41,790 nt of DNA from Colwellia sp. BRX10-3 (GTDB lineage: Bacteria; Pseudomonadota; Gammaproteobacteria; Enterobacterales; Alteromonadaceae): contig NZ_JACGWA010000016.1 in NCBI RefSeq assembly GCF_014077505.1, forward strand, positions 1-41,790. The letters run 5' to 3'. The translations under genes and the position numbers were made by a program. A model generated the notes under the pieces. That model worked only from the letters and a program-made list of their open reading frames with translations, had not been told where the DNA came from and ran no database searches. Positions 15,712-24,747 of the stretch are shown here, in pieces; positions within the stretch are counted from its first letter, which is position 1; each line of letters opens with the position of its first letter.

Positions 15712-17754
15712 ATGAAGACAGCAACAACAAATAATAGTATTAACGTTATTAAGCAGCTTGCATCAGTATTCTTTACTGTTAATAGACAAATGAAAGTCAG
15801 TAAGCCAAGCCCTACCTTATGCAAGTATTTACCAGACACCGACTTATGCGGGCCTGACATTTGGCAAGCAAATTTTTTTGACTTATTTGCTGTTACCAGA
15901 CCCCATAGACTCAAAGAATTTTCTAGTATTATTAATGCACGAGACAGTATGGCCTTGCTTGTTCTATGCGGTGGTAATTTTGCCATGCGAGGACAGTTTG
16001 TTACCTTAGATGATGACAGCGAGCACGTAATATTTGTTGGTGCACCTTGGCTAGCATGGATGAATACTAACCAGCCTGACACTCAATTAATGATGAATGA
16101 ATTCAAGCCTTGGGATCCTCAGCTTGATCAACTTATGCTGCTGTCTACCGAAAAAAATAATATTTCTGACCTAAAGAAGCTAACGGGTGAGCTAAGAGAA
16201 GCCCGAGATAAAGCAGAAAAAGCGAGTCAAATCCAGGCTGACTTTTTTGCTATTATGAGCCATGAAATGAGAACACCGCTAACGGGGGTAGTTACTGCTT
16301 TAGAATTAATAGATAACAGTGAATTGAGTCCTCGCAATAATGAAATGCTAAGCATTGTAAAAAATTCGGCTGAAAATTTAAAATATGTTGTAGACCATGT
16401 GCTTGATTACTCAAAGCTGCAAGCAGGTGGTTTTGAAAACCAACCTACTGATTTTGATCTTAAACATATTTTACAATCTGCTATACAGGTTGTTGATGCT
16501 CGGGCACGAGAACAAGCAAGTGAACTCAGCTTATTAATCGAAGATAATATTGCACCTTGGCTTAGAGCTGATGCTGCTAAAATTCGTCAAATTTTGATTA
16601 ATTTGTTAAGTAATGCGGTTAAGTTTACTGAAAATGGTCAAATAAAAGTCACTGTAAGTTTGAATGAACAGCAGTATTTACAGGTAAGAGTATGTGATAC
16701 AGGTCAAGGTATTCCTTTGGATATTCAGCCTAATATATTTAAACCCTTTTTAACTTTTGATGCTAAGCAAGGTGAGAAAGACAGTGGTACAGGCTTGGGG
16801 TTAAATATTTCTCGGCGACTGGTAGAGTTAATGGGGGGAACGATAAATTTTGAATCCAAGCCTGCGCAAGGTGCGGTTTTCTATTTTGTTATTCCTGTTG
16901 AAGTTGCTAAAACGCCTATCATCAAACCTCAGTTTATTCAGCCAGTCGATCAATCTTTCAATGGACATGTACTACTTGTTGAAGACAATAAAACTAACCA
17001 ATTTCTATCTCGTATTTCACTTGAAGGGAGAGGACTTACCGTTGACGTCGCAGGTGATGGTAGGCAAGCAATCGATAAAATTAGTGAAACGCATTATGAT
17101 TTGGTGTTCATGGATGTATCTATGCCAGTTCTCGATGGTGTGAGTGCAACTAAAATATTGCGAGAAACACTGAGCAATACCCAGCTTCCAATAATAGCGT
17201 TAACAGCACATGTTGGAGATCACTATCATAAGCGTTTTATTGATAGCGGCATGGATGCAGTGCTGAGCAAGCCAATTGATCGTATATTACTTGATAATCA
17301 CCTATCGCGTTGGTTACCTGTGCAATCATTAGATAACTATACAGCACCAGTTTCTCCTAAAGAACAGCTGAATATAGCGAAAAAAGACTCTTGTAAAAAT
17401 TGGTTTGTGCAAGATACTGCCAGTATATTATTAGACGATATTGGTATAAGTGCTTTTGCACAGATATCAAATTTATTTTTGGCCGAAATAGATGAAGGAG
17501 TGCAACAAATTTGTAGTGCCTATCAGCGAAGAGATATAGAGCTAGTTGCTGACCATGCGCATACCATTCGAAGCAGTGCTAGTTCAATTGGCTGTCAGGC
17601 TTTAGGACAACATCTAACATTTATAGAAACCGCATCGCAATCAAACAATATATCAGCCCTAGAACCCTTAATTAACATGCTGCCAGATATAGTCAAAAAA
17701 TCTTCTGATCCACTTATTATCTATTTGAAAGCGATTGTAAATAAACAAAGTTAA
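15712..17754 (+). CDS. H-NOX-associated hybrid histidine kinase (HNOBA-HisKA-HATPase-REC-HPt)
   Basis: This is a 680-residue soluble kinase. Residues about 10-150 form an HNOBA-type sensor region (FFTVNRQMKVSKPSPTLCKYL at the start), then a coiled coil (ELREARDKAEKA). HisKA follows with His184 in MSHEMRTPLTG. The ATPase domain has the N box QILINLLSNAVKFTENG, G1 DTGQGIP and G2 GTGLGLNISRRLVE. A receiver domain follows with LLVEDN, phospho-acceptor Asp468 in FMDVSMPVLDG and LSKP. The C-terminal HPt has His617 in DHAHTIRSSASS. All residues for a His-Asp-His relay are present, so it can pass phosphate to a separate response regulator not in this window. In related systems H-NOX bound to NO inhibits autophosphorylation and the output touches cyclic-di-GMP or biofilm control. 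Confidence 0.92.
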   Translation: MKTATTNNSINVIKQLASVFFTVNRQMKVSKPSPTLCKYLPDTDLCGPDIWQANFFDLFAVTRPHRLKEFSSIINARDSMALLVLCGGNFAMRGQFVTLDDDSEHVIFVGAPWLAWMNTNQPDTQLMMNEFKPWDPQLDQLMLLSTEKNNISDLKKLTGELREARDKAEKASQIQADFFAIMSHEMRTPLTGVVTALELIDNSELSPRNNEMLSIVKNSAENLKYVVDHVLDYSKLQAGGFENQPTDFDLKHILQSAIQVVDARAREQASELSLLIEDNIAPWLRADAAKIRQILINLLSNAVKFTENGQIKVTVSLNEQQYLQVRVCDTGQGIPLDIQPNIFKPFLTFDAKQGEKDSGTGLGLNISRRLVELMGGTINFESKPAQGAVFYFVIPVEVAKTPIIKPQFIQPVDQSFNGHVLLVEDNKTNQFLSRISLEGRGLTVDVAGDGRQAIDKISETHYDLVFMDVSMPVLDGVSATKILRETLSNTQLPIIALTAHVGDHYHKRFIDSGMDAVLSKPIDRILLDNHLSRWLPVQSLDNYTAPVSPKEQLNIAKKDSCKNWFVQDTASILLDDIGISAFAQISNLFLAEIDEGVQQICSAYQRRDIELVADHAHTIRSSASSIGCQALGQHLTFIETASQSNNISALEPLINMLPDIVKKSSDPLIIYLKAIVNKQS

Positions 17755-17823
17755 GGGTCATGAGTGTAAGTAGAGTTATACACTTCTGAACAATAAACTT
17801 CATAATCAGTGAGCTAGAAACGA

Positions 17824-18150
17824 AATGGCGGTTTATCAACGTCTTCAATGATCAATTACTTAACTGGACCGAAAAGGTATTGCTTACGGTGATGAGTTAG
17901 ACAAAACACGTCAAGTTATCAAACGTTTATCTGATGAAGATGATCTTATCTTAAAAGACCCTGAGGTTTTATTGACGTTTCAGCGTTGGCAGACAGTTCA
18001 GTTAATTTTGCTGTTAGAGCTTGGGTTAATGCGCCAGATTATTGGGGGGGACATTTCCAATTGAACGAGAAAGTATATAAAACCTTCGCAAATAAAGGAT
18101 TAAACATTCCTTTCCCACAAATGGATCTGCATTTACACAAAGACGCTTAA
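17824..18150 (+). pseudogene. Decayed C-terminal remnant of an MscS-type mechanosensitive channel gene
   Basis: Pieces in different frames spell the end of a small-conductance mechanosensitive channel. They are NGGLSTSSMINYLT, then GIAYGDELDKTRQVIKRL with DEDDLILKDPE, then ALADSSVNFAVRAWVNAPDY, then HFQLNEKVYKTFANKGLN ending in IPFPQMDLHLHKDA and TAA (18148-18150). At least three frame changes are needed and the pore-forming transmembrane part is absent. A G-run at about 18043-18050 is at one shift. It cannot be functional. It lies downstream of, and in line with, the kinase gene. Confidence 0.88.
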
Positions 18151-18209
18151 GGGGCTTTTGTAACCTTAAGACCATTTGAATTAAATCCATGTGTATTTAA
18201 ACTGATAAG

Positions 18210-18241
18210 AGCTAGCCAATTAATTGCTTAGCTATTTTTTT
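18210..18241 (+). terminator. Terminator after the mscS remnant
   Basis: AGCTAGCCAATT (18210-18221) pairs with AATTGCTTAGCT (18222-18233) with one mismatch and one G-U pair, followed by a run of seven T. It should terminate + strand transcripts coming from the kinase gene or the dead channel gene. Its sequence and its flank from CATGTGTA resemble the terminator at 7651-7685. Confidence 0.7.
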
Positions 18242-18261
18242 CATAACGGTTTGGTGTTGTT

Positions 18262-18810
18262 TTAGATTAGCTTTCTAATTTGGTTCGCACATTCAGCTAA
18301 TACAATAGCGCCAGCGGTTGAAACATTTAGTGAGTTACCCATACCAAACATTGGAATATGTATTTGTTGATGGCTCATTTCTAATGCGGCTTCACTGACA
18401 CCTTTACGCTCATTACCTAAAACTAATACGCTCTTAGCTGGGTAAGCAACCGTGGTGTAATCAACAGATGCCTGACAGAGCTCAACACTGTAAACTGAAT
18501 AACCGTCATCTAGTAACGTTTGTAAGCTTGCAGTAGTACTGTCGCTATATTCAACACAAACCCATTTGGCTTCATTTCTTGAGGCTTTTTTCATCTTTTT
18601 ATCTGAAATACTCAATGCACCAGTGCCACAAACAATCACTTTCTCAATAGCAAAAGCATCAGCCAAGCGAATAAAAGCACCAATATTGTAGCTGTTAGTT
18701 ACATTGTCTAATACTACAACCAATGGACTTTTGGGTTTAGTTAAGTATACGTCGCGGGTTAGCTTATTTTCTCTAAGCTCTTCTTTGCTCAGTTGTATTT
18801 TTGAAGACAT
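18262..18810 (-). CDS. TrmH/SpoU-family RNA 2'-O-methyltransferase
   Basis: The 182-residue protein carries the three SPOUT motifs. These are LDNVTNSYNIGAFIRLADAF (motif 1, with the catalytic-type Asn and Arg), LVLGNERKGVSEAAL (motif 2) and IPMFGMGNSLNVSTAGAI (motif 3), which forms the trefoil knot that binds S-adenosylmethionine. It should methylate a ribose 2'-OH in tRNA or rRNA; the site is not predictable. It has only a short N-terminal extension and no extra RNA-binding domain, and is compact compared with TrmH or RlmB. A broken copy of its 3' end lies at 13253-13396. Confidence 0.88.
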   Translation of the reverse strand: MSSKIQLSKEELRENKLTRDVYLTKPKSPLVVVLDNVTNSYNIGAFIRLADAFAIEKVIVCGTGALSISDKKMKKASRNEAKWVCVEYSDSTTASLQTLLDDGYSVYSVELCQASVDYTTVAYPAKSVLVLGNERKGVSEAALEMSHQQIHIPMFGMGNSLNVSTAGAIVLAECANQIRKLI

Positions 18811-19094
18811 TATTTCTACTCTAATTGCTTTGCTGATTGAAATTAAGATGTGCCGCTTAAGTTTATTTGCATATACGTTTGTGGTTTAGCGCAGGAGGAG
18901 GATTGTGCGGTTTTATCTGTTGAAGATCAAATGATAGTTCATCTTCAGTTTTCCAAACTTGCGCTAAGTAATAAAAACTTTAGTTTGAAAGTAATTAGCT
19001 AACAATGCTGGCTTAAGCACTTGAAATAAAAAACAGATAATAAGTTCATACTCTATTACTATAGTTTTTATATATACATTTAAGAGTCAACATC

Positions 19095-19556
19095 ATGAAC
19101 AAATCATCACAAGTTTTTTTCGCCAGTATTATTTTCTCAAGCTTAATCGCGTTAACTGGCTGTTCATCAAATGCGCCGATTTTAGGTGTTGATAATGGTC
19201 AATTAACGCCGTGCCCAGATAAACCTAATTGTGTTAATAGTTTTGCTGAAGATGAAGCGCACCACATTACTCCGATTGTTTCAAAAGGATCTAAAGAAGT
19301 GGTTAAAAATAACATTTTGAATGTTATTAACACGTTGGAAAATTCGAAAGTCACCGTAACCGAAAGTCGTTATGTTAGAGCTGAGTTTACCTCAGACCTT
19401 TTTGGCTTTGTTGATGATGTAGAGTTTTACTTTCCTGAATCTTCAATTAACCAAACAACTATTCATGTTCGTTCAGCGTCTAGGCTTGGTTATTCAGACT
19501 TTAATGTTAATAGAGAACGTATTGAGTCACTTCGACTTAAGCTTGAAGCACTTTAA
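19095..19556 (+). CDS. DUF1499 lipoprotein
   Basis: The 153-residue protein has a lipoprotein signal with lipobox ALTGC (Cys23). The mature part begins with the DUF1499 signature LTPCPDKPNCVNSFA, then the VTESRYVRAEFTSDLFGFVDDVEFYF and IHVRSASRLGYSDFNVNRERIE blocks. Function of the family is unknown. An Asp after the lipidated Cys is absent (it is Ser-Ser), so sorting to the outer membrane is expected. It is a single gene with its terminator overlapping the stop. Confidence 0.9.
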   Translation: MNKSSQVFFASIIFSSLIALTGCSSNAPILGVDNGQLTPCPDKPNCVNSFAEDEAHHITPIVSKGSKEVVKNNILNVINTLENSKVTVTESRYVRAEFTSDLFGFVDDVEFYFPESSINQTTIHVRSASRLGYSDFNVNRERIESLRLKLEAL

Positions 19557-19571
19557 AAATAAAGTGCTTTT
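19547..19571 (+). terminator. Terminator of the DUF1499 gene
   Basis: AGCACTTTA (19547-19555) pairs with TAAAGTGCT (19560-19568) around a 4-base A-rich loop and is followed by TTT. The left arm contains the last codons and the stop. Confidence 0.75.
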
Positions 19572-19783
19572 CTAAATTGAATTCGCTTTATTAAGTTCGT
19601 TACGCTTAAATAACGTCATGAAATAATGTGGCGTTTATTTTATTGATTTGGCGTGAGGGTGATCAGAACAAGTCATTATTGTTAATAACGTAAAGTACAA
19701 TTTTTATCGATAAGAACAGTAGGCAAATTTTTTCAAGCTTTGCCTCTAGTCTTATAAAACTCTCATATAGTTTCAACAAACTT

Positions 19784-20686
19784 TTAAATTATGCTGCTTT
19801 CAATTTCAGGGGCTATATGAGTAAACTCAAGCCAAATATTTTTATCGACGGCGTTTTCAGTCAGTATATTTTCACACTCTTCTTCAGAAATCATACCTTT
19901 TATCATCATTAAATATACTTCACTTAATTGATTGGCTTTAAATAACAATTCAGCCAAACTTGAACGGGTTTCAGTTTGCTGCAGCCTTAACGCTTCGGAA
20001 TAAATATTCGGTAGTTTCCACTCTATAGCTATAAAGTAGCTGATGTCGATAGACATTTCAGTCATCAATTCTTTAAACACTTTAGTGCCAGGTAAGCTTG
20101 ATAACTCTTCCGCTAAAGCTTCCGATAGACAATCGAATATGATGATCTTTCCTAAATCATGAATTAAACCTAAGAAATAAGCGTCAAATCCATTTTCATC
20201 ATCTTTAGTGGCTAATAGTTCACAGAGGGTCGCACATTGCACAGAATGAACCCAAATTTGTTTACCGAACATTCTGTAATATATTGGCTTGCATGGAATG
20301 ATTTTAGCCATCAAAAGCGTAGTTGCAATGCGTAACAGGCCAGACAACCCTAAAAACGTAATAGCTCGACCCAATGATACGATTTCCTTTTCGCCTCGAT
20401 GATAAAGAGCAGAGTTAGCTGTTTTTAAAACGGCTATCGCGAATCCTGGGTCTTGCTCAATAATTTCAACAAAGCTAAGTACGCTTGAATCTGGATCGTC
20501 AATTGCATTTAGGAGGCGAACTAACATCGCAGGTAGTGCTGGAATATGCTGACTGAGTCTTTTGGGATTATTTAATATGACTCTTACTTTTTGTAAGATC
20601 TTAGTTTCGAGCTTGCCCATTGGTATATTAGAATTTATATCACCAAACATGACATCATAAAAGCTTGTTGAAATGTTCGTTAGCAT
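19784..20686 (-). CDS. HDOD-domain signalling protein
   Basis: The 300-residue protein has an HDOD domain over about 40-240. It has IPALPAMLVRLLNAIDDPDS at its start, EIIEQDPGFAIAVLKTANSA, LGRAITFLGLSGLLRIA and the helix GLIHDLGKIIIFD, where the His-Asp pair is kept. HDOD proteins are related to HD phosphodiesterases but are thought mostly to act as scaffolds in signalling, stress or motility control; enzymatic activity is not assured even with His-Asp present. No other output domain is fused. AAGGAG precedes the ATG. It stands alone. Confidence 0.87.
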   Translation of the reverse strand: MLTNISTSFYDVMFGDINSNIPMGKLETKILQKVRVILNNPKRLSQHIPALPAMLVRLLNAIDDPDSSVLSFVEIIEQDPGFAIAVLKTANSALYHRGEKEIVSLGRAITFLGLSGLLRIATTLLMAKIIPCKPIYYRMFGKQIWVHSVQCATLCELLATKDDENGFDAYFLGLIHDLGKIIIFDCLSEALAEELSSLPGTKVFKELMTEMSIDISYFIAIEWKLPNIYSEALRLQQTETRSSLAELLFKANQLSEVYLMMIKGMISEEECENILTENAVDKNIWLEFTHIAPEIESSII

Positions 20687-20979
20687 TTGAATATCTCCTT
20701 ATATTCCACATGTTGAGTCATTATCTCTACAATACACTAACTACCATAAAGTAAAAGTAAGTATATCATTAGATTCATAATTACTGATAATAGATTGCAA
20801 TGTATATCGAGTCAAATTCTGATTATTTTGTACCACTTTCAATAAAATATGTACACCATGAACTATGAAAACGTGTGTTATTAATAACGCTTTAAAGCTG
20901 AACATATATCACCACATTGTGTATTTGTTGAACTTGTCTAGACTGAATTATAGTTTAATAAGGACGGTGCAATTACCCT

Positions 20980-21129
20980 ATGCGCAATGGTTATCAAAAA
21001 GATTTATCCAACTCAACAGAAGCTTTGTTAGCTGCAGGGGTAATAGAAACTGACGCGTATAATGAAGCAAAAAACCCTCTCGAGCTGAAAGTGCTTTACG
21101 ACTTAGTTGATGAATTAAGTTGGTATTAA
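20980..21129 (+). CDS. Possible small acidic protein of 49 residues
   Basis: An ATG at 20980 opens a frame running to TAA at 21127-21129. The product, MRNGYQKDLSNSTEALLAAG and so on, ends in LKVLYDLVDELSWY and looks like real protein: acidic and amphipathic, with two helix-like stretches. A weak AAGGA is 16 bases upstream, which is too far for comfort. An overlapping 62-codon frame at 20865-21053 reads less like protein. No family recognised. Confidence 0.4.
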   Translation: MRNGYQKDLSNSTEALLAAGVIETDAYNEAKNPLELKVLYDLVDELSWY

Positions 21130-21162
21130 GTGGCTATTAACTCTCTTAATTGCTGTTTAGCG

Positions 21163-22419
21163 TTAAGGTTCAGGGTTATTGATGACTAACTCAATCGTTG
21201 AAAACAGTTCATTACTTGGATATCCATCGGCAATAAGTTGATGCTTTAACTGAAATGAGCGAATAGCATCTCTGCTTTTAGGCCCCCAAACACCATCAGG
21301 TTTACCTGTTTCAAAGCCTAAGGTATTGAGTTGGCTTTGTAGGTTTTTCATCTGTGTAAAACTATACCGGTTCATCTGAGCTTGTTCTGTGTGCAAAAAT
21401 TCAAGCCCGTTCGCGCCGACTAATTTATTCGCCAATAGGCCGACTGATAGCGCATAACTTTTAGAAAAATTCCACGTCATAATGACATTAAAGTTAGGGT
21501 AGAGGAGAAATGCTGGTCCTTTATGACCTGAGGGTAGATAAAGCTCTGCCTGAATATCGTAAGTAGATAACGGTTGTTGGTTAGTTTTTGTTACCCCTAG
21601 CTGCTGAAAGTAATTAAGTGGGTAATATTGGTCGAAAGCGACTTTATCGAAAGCAAAATTTGCGGGTAATTTTACTTCTCTGCCCCAACGCTCTTTTGTT
21701 TGCCAACCTATTTTATTTAAGTAATTTGCTGCAGTGGTTAATGCATCAGCCTCGCTTTGCCAAATATCGACTTTGCCATCGTTGTCGCCGTCAACAGCGT
21801 ATTTTAAAAACGCAGTTGGCATAAATTGCATATGTCCCATGGCTCCCGCCCAAGAGCCTGTTAGTTGCTCAACAGAAACTTTTTCTGTTTCAATTAAAGT
21901 GAATAAGTTTAATAGCTCTAGCGTGAAAAATTCACTACGGCGTTGATCACAAGCTAAGGTAGCTAAAGCATTAAGGACTGACATTTTACCTTTATGCTTG
22001 CCAAAAACGGTTTCTAAACCCCAAAAAGAGACTAAATACTGTCGTGGAACACCGTACTTATTTTCTAATTTATCAAATAAAACTTTGTTTTCTTTTAGCT
22101 TCTGTTGACCTACCCGTAAATGGTAGCTAGTAACTCTTGCCTTTATATATTGCTCAAAGGTTTGAGTAAATTCTGGTTGTTTTTTATCTAAAGCAATTAC
22201 GCGCTCAATAGGGGAAATATTATCAATAACAGTTTGAGTTATATAAGTTGAAAATCCTGCGCTTTTTGCACGTTCAGCTAAATTAACTTTGCACTGTGTA
22301 AAGTCTTCATCGGCAATCGCTGCGTTTGCAAGCATAGGGAAAAATGCACCTATGGTGATTAGTGTTCGATAATTGAAAAAAGTCATCATTTGTTTAATAA
22401 GAGAGTCTGGCGAGTTCAT
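21163..22419 (-). CDS. MltB-family lytic murein transglycosylase with a peptidoglycan-binding domain
   Basis: The frame extends upstream to 22545, but the ATG at 22419 has AAGGA ten bases before it and begins a signal peptide ending FFPMLANA, giving about 418 residues. The catalytic domain shows VSFWGLETVFGKHKG with the acid/base Glu, SWAGAMGHMQFMPTAF and DIWQSEADALTTAANYLNKIGW, the usual MltB pattern. A DGDNDGKVD loop could bind calcium, as known for Slt35. The last 60 or so residues (LQSQLNTLGFETGKPDGVWG) form a PG_binding_1 domain. It cuts the glycan strand of murein in the periplasm, leaving 1,6-anhydro ends. No lipobox, so unlike E. coli MltB it is probably soluble. Confidence 0.9.
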   Translation of the reverse strand: MNSPDSLIKQMMTFFNYRTLITIGAFFPMLANAAIADEDFTQCKVNLAERAKSAGFSTYITQTVIDNISPIERVIALDKKQPEFTQTFEQYIKARVTSYHLRVGQQKLKENKVLFDKLENKYGVPRQYLVSFWGLETVFGKHKGKMSVLNALATLACDQRRSEFFTLELLNLFTLIETEKVSVEQLTGSWAGAMGHMQFMPTAFLKYAVDGDNDGKVDIWQSEADALTTAANYLNKIGWQTKERWGREVKLPANFAFDKVAFDQYYPLNYFQQLGVTKTNQQPLSTYDIQAELYLPSGHKGPAFLLYPNFNVIMTWNFSKSYALSVGLLANKLVGANGLEFLHTEQAQMNRYSFTQMKNLQSQLNTLGFETGKPDGVWGPKSRDAIRSFQLKHQLIADGYPSNELFSTIELVINNPEP

Positions 22420-22654
22420 GAAAAAACATTCCTTAGCTAAAGCTGAATCGGAGAAATATAATGTGAGTACAATACCATGGCTAAATTTAACGTTGATAAC
22501 AATATTTAAATCATTATTTGATTGAAAAATTGCAATAAAAATCACTCAAGAATGTAAACACTCAATAGCTGTAAAATTACTAGTGGCTAGGCAATCGCGT
22601 TATCAAATGGGTATAATAGCAAGCTTAATAATAAAGTAGAGGCAAGGTTAGTTA

Positions 22655-23437
22655 ATGTTAGAAAATAGGTGTCAACTTCAGCAAAATTATGAAGAACAAG
22701 GTTACTTTGTTATTAGAAATTATTTCAGTGCCTCTGAAATAGCTGAACTTAGCGCCGTAGTATTAAAGTTTCATCAATTATGGCAGCAAGACAATGCTAC
22801 TTTCTATCAAGAGGAAGCGTTTAACTCGTCGCTAATTACTGGCAGTGAATATTTAGCGGTTGATGATCGGATTAAGCTATTTAATTTTATCAGTTCGCAA
22901 AAAGTCATGAATGTTGTTGAGTCGGTTATCACCAATAATCCCGCGTTTATGAATACCCAATTATTTTTTAACCCAGTTAATCCAAAGCAAAAAGATTTTT
23001 GGCATCGAGATTGTCAATATGATCATGATGTTGAAGGGCAAAAGCTTGCTATTCAAGAGACACAAGTCTTGCATCTTCGCGTACCTTTGTTTGATGAACT
23101 TGGCATGGAACTAGTGCCAGAATCCCATAAACGCTGGGATAATGAAGAAGAATTTAATGTCCGACAAGAAGAAAAGGGCAGAGTCAGTAGTGACGACTTA
23201 TCTACGGGTAAAAAAATAAGTTTATCCGCTGGCGATTTACTCGTGTTTTCAGCAGATATGATCCATCGTGGTTTATATGGATTAGACCGATTAGCACTAG
23301 ATATTTTAGTGTTTGATTCAGCCGGTGACTTTGCCGATTATGTTGATGACGATTGTTTACCGGATAGTTCAATGCTAGATAAAATTGACGATCCAAGGTT
23401 ATTTATCAATACCATTAACTTGAAGTTGAATGGCTAG
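22655..23437 (+). CDS. Phytanoyl-CoA dioxygenase (PhyH) family oxygenase
   Basis: This 260-residue Fe(II)/2-oxoglutarate-dependent oxygenase has the iron ligands His117 and Asp119 (FWHRDCQYD) and His204 (DMIHRGLYG). The Arg about nine residues later (LDRLALD) should hold 2-oxoglutarate. The opening YEEQGYFVIRNYFSASEI is typical of the family. Substrates in bacteria vary widely (small metabolites, amino acids, lipids) and none is suggested by its single-gene context. Cytoplasmic. Confidence 0.85.
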   Translation: MLENRCQLQQNYEEQGYFVIRNYFSASEIAELSAVVLKFHQLWQQDNATFYQEEAFNSSLITGSEYLAVDDRIKLFNFISSQKVMNVVESVITNNPAFMNTQLFFNPVNPKQKDFWHRDCQYDHDVEGQKLAIQETQVLHLRVPLFDELGMELVPESHKRWDNEEEFNVRQEEKGRVSSDDLSTGKKISLSAGDLLVFSADMIHRGLYGLDRLALDILVFDSAGDFADYVDDDCLPDSSMLDKIDDPRLFINTINLKLNG

Positions 23438-23713
23438 CTTTTAGAAAAAACACCTGTTTGATATTTAATATGTGTCTTGGGTTAGTTCTTAGCTAGTTAA
23501 GCGCTAGTTCGATGTAAGCTCAATTGCCACTCTTGTGTTAGTCAGTCATTTGTCTAGCCAGTATTCTTAATTTAGTAGATAGAGCTTTAAAGTTAGCTGT
23601 TGTTATTCGTGGTATTCAGATAGAATTCGGCACTTACTTTTTTGCTATTTTTAAAAGTAACATTTAATACGCAGCATCTTCCTATTTTCCTAAAACGGCA
23701 TGAAACAAAACAA

Positions 23714-24583
23714 ATGAATGATAAAACAATAGTAACTCATAACGGTAATTTTCATGCAGATGATGTGTTCAGTATCGCTGCTCTTAAAAGTATATTTCCT
23801 GGTTTTAAACTTGTACGTACACGAGATTTAGCCGTTATAGCCCAAGCTGATATTGTGATCGATGTGGGTGGTGAATATAACCCAGACGCAGGCCGTTTTG
23901 ATCATCATCAACGTGGTGGTGCAGGCGCACGTGAAAATGGTATTCCTTACTCATCATTTGGTTTGATTTGGCAAAAATATGGCGTAGAAATATGCCAAGG
24001 TTCTCAAGAAGTGGCTAATTCGGTTGATGCTGGTTTAGTGTCTACAATTGACGCTATTGATTGTGGTCATGTTGAAGGTGTTTCAAAAGGTATTAGCCTA
24101 AGCCAAACTATTTCAATGTTTAATCCAACGTGGCAAGAAGACAGTCATTTTGATACTTGTTTTGATGAAGCCGTTGAGTTTGCATCGCGCATTTTAACAC
24201 GCTTTATTGCTTCTGCTAGCGGCGGCATTAATGCTAAATCTATTGTGGCTAAAGCGATTGAAAATGCAGCGGACCCAAGAGTCATCGTATTAGAAAAATA
24301 CACGCCGTGGAAAACAACGGTTCATACTTTATCTAAAGAAGCTTTGTATGTGATTTATCCGTCGGGCTCTGGTCCATTTAGAATTCAAACCGTTCCTGTT
24401 GAACTTGGTTCATTTGAAGACAGAAAGTCTCTACCTAAATCATGGGCGGGTTTAGCTGATAAAGCGCTTCAAGATGTAACCGGTATTGATGACGCTATGT
24501 TTTGTCATAATGGTTTATTTATTGCCGGTGCGCAATCTTTTGAAAGTACTATGAAAATGGCAGCTATAGCACTTGAAGAATAA
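23714..24583 (+). CDS. MYG1/UPF0160-family metal-dependent hydrolase
   Basis: The frame is open from 23642, but family members begin close to the T-x-V-T-H-N-G motif, so I take the ATG at 23714 (MNDKTIVTHNGNFHADD), about 289 residues. Metal-binding DHH-like motifs are clear: THNGNFHADDVFS, ADIVIDVGG and GRFDHHQRGG, with later TIDAIDCGH. Eukaryotic MYG1 has been described as an exonuclease; bacterial relatives are poorly studied. No ribosome site is strong before either start. It is a single gene in an otherwise unlinked neighbourhood. Confidence 0.85.
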   Translation: MNDKTIVTHNGNFHADDVFSIAALKSIFPGFKLVRTRDLAVIAQADIVIDVGGEYNPDAGRFDHHQRGGAGARENGIPYSSFGLIWQKYGVEICQGSQEVANSVDAGLVSTIDAIDCGHVEGVSKGISLSQTISMFNPTWQEDSHFDTCFDEAVEFASRILTRFIASASGGINAKSIVAKAIENAADPRVIVLEKYTPWKTTVHTLSKEALYVIYPSGSGPFRIQTVPVELGSFEDRKSLPKSWAGLADKALQDVTGIDDAMFCHNGLFIAGAQSFESTMKMAAIALEE

Positions 24584-24747
24584 GCAAAGTGCTTTTAAAT
24601 CTAACTATGTAATGATTCTAATTAGCAGTATTTAATGTAAAAAAATAAATTAAATACTGTTAATTAATGATGTTCATAGTGACCTATAGCTATATTTTAT
24701 GCGCTTACCTTTTATTTTGCAGGTAAACGCATATTTTAAAATGGCGT

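Noticed and set aside
21775-21805. DGDNDGKVD loop in the lytic transglycosylase as evidence of an EF-hand calcium sensor protein
   Set aside because: It is an internal loop of the MltB/Slt35 fold, where calcium binding is already known, not a separate domain.
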